Source of the DNA: Bacillus sp. T3
Lineage (GTDB): Bacteria > Bacillota > Bacilli > Bacillales > Cytobacillaceae
Reading direction: 5' to 3'
DNA length: 64,000 nt
NCBI RefSeq assembly: GCF_033449965.1
Contig: NZ_CP137761.1
Location: 372,001-436,000 of the forward strand
Within the stretch, counting starts at the first letter, position 1; each line of letters begins with the position of its first letter. Under the pieces are notes generated by a model. That model saw only the letters and a program-made list of their open reading frames with translations. It had not been told where the DNA came from and searched no databases. Made by a program: the position numbers and the translations under genes. Below are positions 36,524-44,917 of this stretch, in pieces.

Positions 36524-38307
36524 ATGAAAAAAGCATGGTGGAAAGAAGCAGTCGCCTATCAAATTTATCCGCGCAGCTTTATGGATTCTAACGGGGATGG
36601 AATTGGGGATATCCCTGGCATCATTTCAAAACTGGATTATTTAAAAGAGCTTGGCATCGACGTCATCTGGATTTCCCCGATGTACGACTCGCCAAACGAC
36701 GACAACGGTTATGACATTAGTGATTATCAGGAGATAATGGCTGAATTCGGGACGATGGCCGACTTCGACGTGCTGCTCGAGGAAACCCATCGCCGCGGCA
36801 TGAAGCTTATTCTCGACCTCGTCATTAACCACACAAGTGACGAGCATCCGTGGTTCATTGAATCGCGCTCTGGCCTCGACTCACCAAAGCGGGACTGGTA
36901 CATTTGGCGCGACGGCAAGCCGCTTGACGAAGAAAATCAAAGCCCAGGACAACGGGCATGAACATAACGAAGCACAAGCTCAAGGCAACAAAACCGCTCC
37001 CCCAACAACTGGGAAAGCATCTTCGGAGGCCCAGCCTGGGAATACGACGAGCACACCGGTCAGTACTATCTTCATATTTTTAGCACCAAACAGCCAGACC
37101 TTAATTGGGAAAATAAAGAAGTTCGGGCCGCGCTCTTTGATATGGTTAATTGGTGGCTCGATAAAGGGATTGACGGCTTCCGCGTCGACGCCATCAGTCA
37201 TATTAAAAAAGAAGAAGGCCTGCACGACATGCCGAATCCGCACAGCTTAAAGACGGTACCGTGTTTTCCAAAAATGATGAACGTTGACGGGATTCATCCG
37301 CTCCTCCAAGAGCTCAAGGAAGCAACCTTTGACAAATACGACATCATGACTGTCGGTGAAGCAAATGGCGTAAGTGTCAACCATTCCGACGATCTTGACA
37401 ATTGGGTCGGGGCGGAACGTGGAAAATTTAACATGGTGTTTCAATTTGAGCACATGGCCCTCTGGGATGTGGAAGAGAAGAAAGAACTCAATATTATCGA
37501 ACTCAAGGAAGTGCTGACACGCTGGCAAAAGGGACTTGAGAACAAAGGCTGGAACGCGCTGTTCATCGAAAATCACGACAAACCGCGGATCGTCTCCACC
37601 TGGGGAAATGACGGGGAATATTGGCGGGAAAGCGCCACAGCCTTTGCCGCGATGTACTTCCTGATGCAGGGCACACCGTTCATTTATCAGGGCCAGGAAA
37701 TCGGCATGACCAACGTCAAGTTCGAGGACATTGAAGACTACAATGACGTTGCCGCCCGCAATCTGTACAACAATAAGCTTGGGGATGGTGTTCCCCACGA
37801 GGAAATTATGGCGATTCTTTGGGCCTCGAGCCGCGACAACTCTCGCACCCCGATACAATGGTCCGGGACGAGAATGCCGGCTTCACAACAGGCCAGCCTT
37901 GGTTAAAGATAAACGAGAATTATTGTCGGATTAATGTGGAGTCTCAATTAGCTGATTCAGGCTCGATACTTAATTTCTATCAGACTATGATTGGGCTTAG
38001 AAAATCGAACCCTGTCTACACCTACGGCCGTTACGACCTCATTGACAGAGAACACCCGCAAATCTATGCCTATACGCGTACTTTGTTAAGAGAGGCAGAG
38101 CATTCTAACACAGAAGATAACTTGGTGGAGGACAAAGTCATCGTGATCACGAACCTCTCCACCGAACAGGCAACGTTCCACGGAGCAGAGGGGATAACCT
38201 TCGCACATGATCAATTGCTGCTCAACAACTACGAAGTTTCACCACACGAACCGCTCACACATCTTGACCTCCAACCATACGAGGCCAGAGTATACAGACT
38301 AAAATAA
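36524..38307 (+). CDS. GH13 alpha-glucosidase (oligo-1,6-glucosidase type; three frameshifts)
   Basis: About 594 residues after correction. Oligo-1,6-glucosidases hydrolyse alpha-1,6 (and alpha-1,4) bonds in isomalto-/malto-oligosaccharides in the cytoplasm. Catalytic residues: nucleophile Asp in GFRVDAISH, acid Glu in TVGEANGV, transition-state Asp in ENHDKPR; N-terminus WWKEAVAYQIYPRSFMDSNGDGIGD. Shifts: an extra base at CCAGG (36944-36948), a lost C in CCCCC (36999-37003) and a lost base at CCGGG (37863-37867). Between the first two is a ~25-residue Glu/Gln/Asn-rich insert in the loop before NNWESIFGG that typical members lack. No sugar regulator lies adjacent. Confidence 0.88.
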
Positions 38308-38388
38308 CAAACACAAAAGCAGGAGGCCACCCATGTCCTCCTGCTTTAACAATAATCCCTATATAGCCAACCACCGCGTTAAAGCAAT

Positions 38389-38442
38389 GGGGGACAGTCC
38401 CCCATAACAGCAACGCGGTGAAGTGTCGGGGGACAGTCCCCC
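38389..38442. repeat. GGGGGACWGTCCCCC palindrome pair
   Basis: Copies at 38389-38403 and 38428-38442, with ACCGCGTTAAAGCAAT and ACGCGGTGAAGTG flanks. Confidence 0.8.
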
Positions 38443-38509
38443 GCTACGTTAATGCGCTAAACTGCTTGCTCTCTTTCTATTTATAGGTGCACACTGTATT
38501 GGCCATAGT

Positions 38510-38743
38510 TTAAAGCTTTCCCCGCATCATCGGCGAGAACAACGCCGGAATGAAATATGCCTTGTTATTCGCCAACTTATTCAAGCAATGATGACAAACA
38601 GCCCCAATCCCAAAGAATGGCTCCCCGTACTTGCTAATAATCTGTTGAATAAATGGATCCTTGCTATCCGTATAAACCAGTTCAAACCCTCGTCGAATAA
38701 CCCTCCTTGTATCGGCTGAACAAACAAGACACGCTTTAACCAC
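38510..38743 (-). CDS. Small CxxC...CHHC protein, putative zinc binder
   Basis: 77 residues, GTG start with AAAAGGGG upstream. Cysteines CLVC near the N-terminus and CHHC near residue 50 could make a four-ligand zinc site. No family recognised and no partner evident; it is downstream of the sulfur cluster on the same strand. Confidence 0.55.
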   Translation of the reverse strand: MVKACLVCSADTRRVIRRGFELVYTDSKDPFIQQIISKYGEPFFGIGAVCHHCLNKLANNKAYFIPALFSPMMRGKL

Positions 38744-38810
38744 TCCGCATTGCCCCTTTTCTACTAATTATATGAAGGGAAAAAATACATATTCTAAAGA
38801 ATCCTCATGT

Positions 38811-39587
38811 TTACAAAATATCCATCCAAATTTTCCCTGCAGTTGCAAAAATCAATAGTGCTAACACGACCTGTAATACTTTTGTGTTGACCTTTTTCCC
38901 CGCAATAGCTCCGAGCGGGGATGCAATGATACTGGCAACGACCATGATGAAAGCAGGGAAATAGTCGACTTGGCCGGTCGTTACCTTGCCAATAGTAGCC
39001 CCAATCGAGGAAATAAACGTAATCGCCAGCGATGAGGCAATCGTCATTCTGGTTGGAATCTTCAATACAACCAACATGATCGGCACTAACAAAAAGGCTC
39101 CTGCAGCACCGACTATTCCCGCGCCAACTCCCACAATTAACGAAAGACCAGCGGCAAGCCATTTATTAAATGTCACCTGGTCAAGCGGAATATCATCAAT
39201 TCCTTTTTTCGGAATAAACATCATAATCGCCGCAATCAGTGCCAAAATGCCATAGATGAGATTGATGCCACCTTCGCTCATGAGCTTAGATCCATAACCA
39301 CCAATAAAGCTGCCGATTAAGATACTTCCGCCCATATAGATAATCAACTTTTTATTCAAATAACCACCTTTACGGTACGCCCAAACCCCGGCAATTGTCG
39401 CAAAAAACACTTGAACGGCACTAATCCCCGATACTTCATGAGCACTAAATGCCGCAACTCCCAATAAAGGTGGGATGTAAAGCAGCATCGGATATTTAAT
39501 AATCGAGCCGCCAATACCTAACATTCCTGAAATATACGATCCGATAAAACCAATAAGGAAAATGGTAATAATATATCCTAAATCCAC
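38811..39587 (-). CDS. TauE/SafE family sulfite/anion exporter
   Basis: 258 residues, seven to eight membrane helices in two repeated halves (IGFIGSYISGMLGIGGSIIKYPMLL and GVGAGIVGAAGAFLLVPIML). Members export sulfite or related sulfur anions. It is the last gene of the sulfur cluster, where persulfide oxidation upstream would generate sulfite, matching CstA-/TauE-type partners in Gram-positive cst loci. Confidence 0.88.
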   Translation of the reverse strand: MDLGYIITIFLIGFIGSYISGMLGIGGSIIKYPMLLYIPPLLGVAAFSAHEVSGISAVQVFFATIAGVWAYRKGGYLNKKLIIYMGGSILIGSFIGGYGSKLMSEGGINLIYGILALIAAIMMFIPKKGIDDIPLDQVTFNKWLAAGLSLIVGVGAGIVGAAGAFLLVPIMLVVLKIPTRMTIASSLAITFISSIGATIGKVTTGQVDYFPAFIMVVASIIASPLGAIAGKKVNTKVLQVVLALLIFATAGKIWMDIL

Positions 39588-39649
39588 AATTTAACCCCCA
39601 TTAAGTGTAGGGAACCAAGCTTGGTTCCCTCACAAAGTCCCCCAAAAAA

Positions 39650-40776
39650 TTAATGTGAATGATGCACCGCACAACGGTTTGGCCCAATTTCTAGTTCCTG
39701 CTGTTCTTCTACTGTTGCCACCGTTTCCCCTCTGTTAATCCCAACAATCGCTTCAAAGTTAGGCGGTGTTTCGGTAGAAGCCGACGCCGCTACATGATCG
39801 ACGAACTCCTCCACCGTTTTACCAGCCATGACATCATTCATTTTTCGAATATTCCCTAAGGAGTTCCCAATATAGCCCATCTCATTAATTTCGCCATGGA
39901 AATCTGCATAGTGTCCTGGCAACACAATCACATCATCGGCAATGTTCGCTACTTTGCTATAAATAGAATCATATAAATCTACCGCCCATTCACGAGCTTT
40001 CCCACCTAGATCAGGACGCCCTAATCCAGATACAAAAATCGTGTCACCAGAGAACAATAGTTTATGATTAACAAAGAATGAGACACTACCAGGAGTGTGC
40101 CCAGTGTTTTCACGGCCAACACTTCTAATTTGATGTTGGCAAACTCAATCTTATCGTGCTGCTCAAGGTGCTGGAATTCGAATACCGCCCCTTCTGATTT
40201 CATGAGGTAATATTTCGCACCTGTTTTGTCCGCCAATTCACGTCCACCGGTAATATGGTCTGCGTGTAAATGCGAATCGACAATATGAGTAATTTTAACT
40301 CCCTGTGCAGCAGCAAAATCCATATACGTGTCGACAAATCGAGATGGGTCGACGATTAATGCCTCTTCCCCAGAGGTCACGATATAAGATAGGCAGCCTT
40401 TTCCTACGCGAATAAACTGATGAACGGTAATATCTTCATCTTCATACACTTTCGTTGGATATAAATATTCACTCCACGTTTTCATGCCGCCTTGTAAATA
40501 CGAAACCTCAAGCCCTTTTTCGGTCAACATCTCCGCAATCATCATCGAAGAACCCTCTTTTGCACATACAACAATGATCGGTTTGTCAGTTGGGATTTGC
40601 TCTAAGATTGGCTCAACTCCATCAATCAAATCGAAATATGGCACATTAAAATACTCGATGTTCTCCCCTTCAATTTTCCAATCGTTAAAATCCGCTCCAT
40701 TACGAACATCAAGCATGAATACTGGTTGCTTTTCAACAATCAATTGATTAATTTCCTTAGCAGAAATAGCGTTCAT
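39650..40776 (-). CDS. Rhodanese-MBL persulfide dioxygenase-like protein (frameshifted here)
   Basis: 375 residues after correction. An N-terminal rhodanese-like domain (MLDVRNGADFNDW, loop CAKEGSSM) is followed by an ETHE1/CstB-type metallo-beta-lactamase domain: HIVDSHLHADHITGG, GHTPGSVSFFV, FSGDTIFVSGLGRPDLGG, LPGHYADFHGEI. ETHE1-like enzymes oxidise glutathione or low-molecular-weight persulfides to sulfite. The shift is at CCAGT (40101-40105, + strand), where one G appears lost from CCAGG. The operator-like palindrome at 40791-40806 lies just upstream. Confidence 0.9.
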
Positions 40777-40790
40777 CTATACCCCTCCGT

Positions 40791-40806
40791 ATACCTGTGC
40801 AGGTAT
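40791..40806. promoter_or_regulatory. CstR/CsoR-like operator before the persulfide dioxygenase gene
   Basis: ATACCTGTGCAGGTAT, a near-perfect 16-bp palindrome, 15 bp upstream of the start codon, with TATACCCCT adjacent. CsoR-family repressors (including persulfide-sensing CstR) bind ATACC..GGTAT sites of this kind. Confidence 0.65.
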
Positions 40807-40832
40807 TATTTTTAATAAAAAAATTTGCTAGA

Positions 40833-41427
40833 TCAAATTGTCCCTTGTTCAGTTAAATTATTAAGACCAACCGTTTTACCTGTCCATTGACTCATTCCAG
40901 GGATGACATTTATGACGTTCGTAAATCCGTTTTCTGTTAGGAGCTGTGCTGCAAAATCACTTCGGTTCCCCGTGCGACAAATGACATAAACGGCATCTCC
41001 TTTTTTAGTTCGTTCAAGCGTTCTTGTAAATCACCTAGCGGAATGGAAATGGCGTTTGGAATATGATCAAATGCATATTCTGCTGCTTCTCTAACATCGA
41101 GAACAACCATGCTCTCTCTCTTTTCAATCTTCTGAGCAAGTTCTTCGTTATTAATGACATCGGGATGTTTTTTTTCGACTACCTCATCATTTGCAGCCTT
41201 TCTAATGTAATGGGTAATGACCCGGCTTCTTCAAGCAGACCTAAATATTGATGGCCTGCGTTTTTTGACCATGCCTTTAAATCCGCTTTCGATCCTTTAT
41301 CTGTTGACTGAATTTCTAGGACTTGACCTTCTGTTAATCCATCCATCGCCCGTTTTGTTTTTACAACTGGCATTGGGCAAGCTAACCCTTTAGCATCTAA
41401 AACGAAATCTGTTTTAATTGATGACAT
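40833..41427 (-). CDS. TusA-rhodanese fusion sulfurtransferase (two frameshifts)
   Basis: 198 residues after correction. The N-terminal TusA domain has the catalytic CPMP (DAKGLACPMPVVKTKRAM); the C-terminal rhodanese domain has VVLDVREAAEYAFDHIPNAISIPL and the active-site loop CRTGNRSD. Shifts are needed at CCCGG (41221-41225), taking the frame to THYIRKAANDEVVEKKH, and in a T/A homopolymer (41001-41006). Start ATG 41427, six nt after GGAGG. The protein would relay sulfane sulfur between rhodanese and the dioxygenase. Confidence 0.87.
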
Positions 41428-41446
41428 TTGCATCCTCCTGAATAAT

Positions 41447-41460
41447 TACCCTATAGGGTA
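41447..41460. promoter_or_regulatory. CstR/CsoR-like operator before tusA-rhodanese
   Basis: TACCCTATAGGGTA, a perfect 14-bp palindrome just upstream of the tusA-rhodanese ribosome-binding site. Confidence 0.7.
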
Positions 41461-41497
41461 TATTTTTAGTGAAAAAAAATTTATTGATTAAAAATGG

Positions 41498-41794
41498 TTA
41501 AACAACTTTACCTGTCCAAGCTAACATTCCGCCCTTCATGTTGCTAACATAATAGCCTTGGCTCTCAAGAAATTGTGTTGCTCGGCCGCTGCGAGCACCA
41601 GAACGGCACACTAGGATGTACTCTTTCGATTGGTCCAGCTCATTTAATTGATCAGCAATTAAACTTAAAGGGATGTTTACTGCGCCTGGAATCATGCCTG
41701 TTGCCACTTCATCCACTTCACGAACATCAATAAGATTTAACCTTTTTCCTTCTTTTAAAAATAATTCAATTTCCTTTGTAGTAAATTCCTTCAT
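41498..41794 (-). CDS. Single-domain rhodanese-like sulfurtransferase
   Basis: 98 residues; active-site loop CRSGARSGR and preceding LIDVREVDEVATGMIPGAVNIPL. Transfers sulfane sulfur. First gene of the sulfur cluster, in its own transcription unit by operator position. Confidence 0.92.
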   Translation of the reverse strand: MKEFTTKEIELFLKEGKRLNLIDVREVDEVATGMIPGAVNIPLSLIADQLNELDQSKEYILVCRSGARSGRATQFLESQGYYVSNMKGGMLAWTGKVV

Positions 41795-41820
41795 TACGAT
41801 CCCCCGTGTTCAAATATTTA

Positions 41821-41836
41821 ATACCCTTAGGGGTAT
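41821..41836. promoter_or_regulatory. CstR/CsoR-like operator before the rhodanese gene
   Basis: ATACCCTTAGGGGTAT palindrome ~27 bp upstream of the rhodanese start; third copy of the ATACC-GGTAT type in a 1.1-kb stretch. Confidence 0.7.
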
Positions 41837-41964
41837 ATTACTAGCAATTATTAATCTTGTCAACTAGTTAATTAATATTTATTTTTTCTTCCGTCGCTAG
41901 GGACTTGCAGTTATTTACATATCAGTGTACCAATATCTCTAGCTAAAAGCTTTGGCACCCTTTG

Positions 41965-42080
41965 GTGGATGTGGCTTATTCCACTTTGACCGATAAAAGT
42001 CTAAATAGGGCCGATAAATTCAAAATAGGGCCGATAAAAGTCCGAATAGGGTCGATAAACTAAAAAATAGGGCCGATAAC
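41965..42080 (+). repeat. CGATAAA five-unit phased element (copy C)
   Basis: Cores at 41991, 42012, 42032, 42053 and 42074, spacing 21, 20, 21, 21 bp. Leader TTATTCCACTTTGACCG. Located between the rhodanese gene and doxX copy 2, both on the minus strand, yet the cores are still on the plus strand. Confidence 0.85.
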
Positions 42081-42120
42081 CCGATCGGCTCGGGTCCCTA
42101 ACCAAAAATAAGCCAACGCA

Positions 42121-42195
42121 AAAAATCCCCCGAGGCGAATGTAAGGCAGGAAGGGGAGGGGACCATCCTTACATTATCACCAAGAGGGATTTTAA
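42121..42195 (-). terminator. Rho-independent terminator of doxX copy 2
   Basis: Outer arms AAAATCCC / GGGATTTT and inner TGTAAGG / CCTTACA; on the minus strand it ends with GGGGGATTTTTT. Confidence 0.75.
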
Positions 42196-42223
42196 CTATT
42201 GAAATCGCGACAAACCCGCGAAT

Positions 42224-42745
42224 TTACGCTACTTTATGTCCGCCAGCACTAACACTAGCACCTTTTTTGAAAACAGTTTTGCGGATGAATGGAATTACCC
42301 AACGGTCTAAACCGAATTTTCCAGCGTTAAAGCCAGCAAATAAGATAATGAAACCGATGAAAATATCAGTTGGGTTGTGAGATACAGTACCAGCTAAGAA
42401 GAAGCTGAAGTTCATCACTAGACCAAAGAACATTGCTGCAGTAGTTAAGCAACCAAGAATCAATCCAAGACCGATTAAGAACTCGCCAATCGGTACGATT
42501 GTGTTAAAGATATCAACATTTGGAATCGCAAAATTTTCAAGGAAATGAACATACCAGCTATAAACGACACTGCCATCAGGACCTTTAACCGGATTGGCTA
42601 CAGCGTACTTTAAAAATCCAGAAGCATCAAAGCCACCGCTTGATAATTTGCCCCATCCAGCTGTAATCCAGCTATATCCAAGCCACAAACGAATTACTGT
42701 TAGAATCCCTGCAGCAATTGTATTTTCCCGTAAAAATTTAACCAT
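42224..42745 (-). CDS. DoxX family membrane protein (copy 2)
   Basis: 173 residues, nearly the same as copy 1 across all four helices (GEFLIGLGLILGCLTTAAMFFGL). ATG 42745 (MVKFLRENTIAAG) is chosen by alignment to copy 1 and AGGAG nine nt upstream, rather than the longer frame from 42802. It sits beside the sulfur cluster, which fits a role in sulfur or redox stress. Confidence 0.88.
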   Translation of the reverse strand: MVKFLRENTIAAGILTVIRLWLGYSWITAGWGKLSSGGFDASGFLKYAVANPVKGPDGSVVYSWYVHFLENFAIPNVDIFNTIVPIGEFLIGLGLILGCLTTAAMFFGLVMNFSFFLAGTVSHNPTDIFIGFIILFAGFNAGKFGLDRWVIPFIRKTVFKKGASVSAGGHKVA

Positions 42746-42826
42746 TTCTACCATCTCCTGTGTGTATATGTTTAAATATTTTCTACACTGTAAATATAAC
42801 AAATCAACTCGTCCTTAGGGGAAGTT

Positions 42827-42880
42827 TGCTCACTAATTCACAATTTCGTAAAAACATTTTGAACGAATTGTTACATACTG
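42827..42880 (-). promoter_or_regulatory. Conserved upstream region of doxX copy 2
   Basis: ACTAATTCACAATTTCGTAAAAA.. TGAACGAATTGTTACAT, matching the block at 36054-36100 before copy 1, again ~30 bp beyond a shared TTTGTTATATT -10-like element. Confidence 0.5.
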
Positions 42881-42984
42881 ACAGTAGAAACCGTTAAAAC
42901 TCAGGCGAATCTATGAAAAACTCAGCATAATCCCATCCCCCCTTTAATATCTTAAGATATTGAAAAAAGGAGGACGAAAACTAA

Positions 42985-43716
42985 ATGGAAATTACTAAGC
43001 ACGGCTTGCTGTACCAAATCTCCTTCATCCCATATGCTTTTCCAGGTCAATTGCTATTTAATAGAAGAAGAGGAGGGACTAACCCTAATCGACGCGGCAT
43101 TGCCCTATAGCGCACAAGCAATCCTTAGGACCGCACAAAAGATTGGCAAGCCAATTACTAAAATCCTTTTAACTCATGCTCATGAGGACCACGTCTGGTC
43201 GCTCGACAAAATTAAAGAGGTAATCCCCAACATGCCCGTTTACATTTCCCAGCGCGACAATCGAATCATGAACGGCGATTACAGCCTTGACCCAAATGAA
43301 GACCAAGCCCCGATCAAAGGCGGTATTCCGAAAAAATGAAAACACGAGCGGACGAAATACTAGTAGACGGCGATCACATCGGCTCCCTAAAAGCAATTGA
43401 AACTCCTGGGCACACCCCTGGCTCCATGTCCTTCATCGACACCCGAACCGGGGCACTTATTAGCGGTGATGCGTTTCAAACAAAAGGTGGCATCGCTGTC
43501 GCCGGAGACGTTAAGCCGCTCTTCCCATTTCCCGCCTGGGGTACCTGGAGCAAGCCCACCGCCCTTGCCAGCGCTAAAAAACTCCTAACCTATCACCCTG
43601 ACCTACTCGCCACCGGCCACGGCGCACTCCTAGAAAACCCAAAACCCGCCATGGAACAAGCCATCACAACCTTCGAACAAAAACTAAAACCCAAAACCAA
43701 AAGCACAAAACTTTAA
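42985..43716 (+). CDS. MBL-fold metallo-hydrolase (two frameshifts)
   Basis: 243 residues after correction. Zinc motifs: THAHEDH, TPGHTPGSMSF, ISGDA and ATGHG, as in glyoxalase II/quorum-lactonase-type MBL hydrolases. ATG 42985 follows AAAGGAGGA; the frame breaks at CCAGG (43042-43046, one extra G, true reading FPVNCYLIEEEEG) and at a six-A run (43331-43336, one A lost). Substrate unknown. Confidence 0.85.
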
Positions 43717-43730
43717 CACACCACCGCAAT

Positions 43731-43820
43731 GGGGGACAGTCCCCCGCCGCATCACCGCAGCAAAGCACCGGGGACAGTCCCCCGCCGCATCACCGCAGCA
43801 AAGCACCGGGGACTGTCCCC
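43731..43820. repeat. GGGGGACWGTCCCCC palindromes, three tandem copies
   Basis: Copies at 43731-43745, 43770-43783 and 43808-43820 separated by the 24-nt unit GCCGCATCACCGCAGCAAAG plus CACC, so a 38-39 bp unit is repeated. The last copy ends in GGTGCTTTAA and may serve as a terminator. Confidence 0.85.
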
Positions 43821-43873
43821 GGTGCTTTAAAGTATAAAAGCGATGGAGTCTAGGTCCATCGCTTGTTTGTAGT

Positions 43874-44476
43874 TTAGTTGTATTTTGCGAAGTAGTGTGA
43901 AAACAGAAAGTCGATTTGCTTTTCGATAGGTAGAGGGTTCCAAATCAGGTGTATGTTTTTCTTTAAGCTGATCAGGGTTGGGAATATGGTAGCCGCGGTA
44001 ATTTGCATCAACATCATCGTAATTAACTCAGGGTCTTCCTCACCCGTTATTTCAGCAATTGTCGCTTTAATTTTTGTGAGCCCTAGCGTTTTCATATAGT
44101 TTTTATAGACAAATTCCTCTTCAAATAGCATATTGCCTTTCCCAAAAACTTCACGAAAAAGATCAGGGTGCTCCATAAGTGACCGTGTATATTGAAGAAG
44201 GAAAGCCTTCAGTCTATCGGAGGGGGATTTCGATTCATCCTCTAACAAAAGAAAAGCTGCACGGAAGCTTGAAAGCCTAACCTTCAATACTTCATTAATC
44301 AATTTTTCCTTCGATCCAAAATAATAATTAATTAAAGCGAGATTGACATCGGCCAATGAAGCAATCTTGCGCAAGGTTACTTTTTCGAGACCCTCTTTTT
44401 TAATTAGTTCCAGTGTGGCATTCAGGATGCAATCCTTCGTTTTTATGTCTTTTTCGGAACCCTTGGTCATCCACAT
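43874..44476 (-). CDS. TetR family transcriptional regulator
   Basis: 200 residues. N-terminal HTH: ILNATLELIKKEGLEKVTLRKIASLADVNLALINYYFGSKEKLI, the TetR signature. Divergent from the DHA2 transporter at 44918 and likely its repressor through the palindromes at 44822-44848 and 44685-44699. Confidence 0.92.
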   Translation of the reverse strand: MWMTKGSEKDIKTKDCILNATLELIKKEGLEKVTLRKIASLADVNLALINYYFGSKEKLINEVLKVRLSSFRAAFLLLEDESKSPSDRLKAFLLQYTRSLMEHPDLFREVFGKGNMLFEEEFVYKNYMKTLGLTKIKATIAEITGEEDPELITMMLMQITAATIFPTLISLKKNIHLIWNPLPIEKQIDFLFSHYFAKYN

Positions 44477-44504
44477 ACTCTCCTATCAAAATTATTGCGA
44501 TTTA

Positions 44505-44640
44505 TCCCGCCTTAACGGGCAGTAAGACCCCCACCTAAAGATTCAGTGTAAACCAAGAAGATAGGTGGGGGATCAACTGCACGTAAAGGTCCGATTAATT
44601 CAACTAACAATCAGTGGGGGATAAAGAAAACCCCACTGAT
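44505..44640 (-). ncRNA. Structured leader or repeat in the tetR 5' region
   Basis: Two perfect stems: CCCCCACCT (44528-44536) / AGGTGGGGG (44563-44571) and ATCAGTGGGG (44610-44619) / CCCCACTGAT (44631-44640), with a small GCCC..GGGC-type hairpin near 44510. From the tetR promoter (-10 at 44658-44663) these would be the first ~150 nt of the mRNA. I believe similar sequences recur in other Bacillus genomes, so it may be a dispersed element rather than a dedicated riboregulator. No known riboswitch class recognised. Confidence 0.5.
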
Positions 44641-44657
44641 GGAAGTCTCAATTTATC

Positions 44658-44699
44658 ATTATACCGTCCATTAGAATGTAAAATTTAAACTTAGTTTAA
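44658..44699 (-). promoter_or_regulatory. tetR promoter and autoregulatory operator
   Basis: On the minus strand TATAAT at 44663-44658; TTAAACTTAGTTTAA (44685-44699) is a 15-bp palindrome over the -35 region, resembling the half-sites of the 27-bp operator at 44822. Confidence 0.6.
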
Positions 44700-44788
44700 T
44701 ATTAACATAATCGCTCTGCCTTTGGGTATCAAGTCAAGCTCTTTCACGCCGTCCCAGGAAAAGGATCAGCAATCCTATAGTATTTTCC

Positions 44789-44817
44789 TTGACACAGAGA
44801 CAAAAAGGAGATAAATT
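44789..44817 (+). promoter_or_regulatory. Promoter of the DHA2 transporter gene
   Basis: TTGACA at 44789-44794, a 17-bp spacer, TAAATT at 44812-44817; the operator begins five bases after the -10 box. Confidence 0.7.
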
Positions 44818-44821
44818 TTGT

Positions 44822-44848
44822 TTAAACGGTGTTTTAAACATCGTTTAA
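44822..44848. promoter_or_regulatory. TetR operator, 27-bp palindrome
   Basis: Twelve of thirteen positions pair about 44835; arms TTAAACGGTGTTT and AAACATCGTTTAA. It covers the predicted transcription start of the transporter, a classical repression position. Confidence 0.75.
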
Positions 44849-44917
44849 TTTTTTTGTGGTGTTGAAAGTACCAACAAATTTTTCTTAGACAATAAAAACA
44901 GAAAGTTGCGTGAAAGC

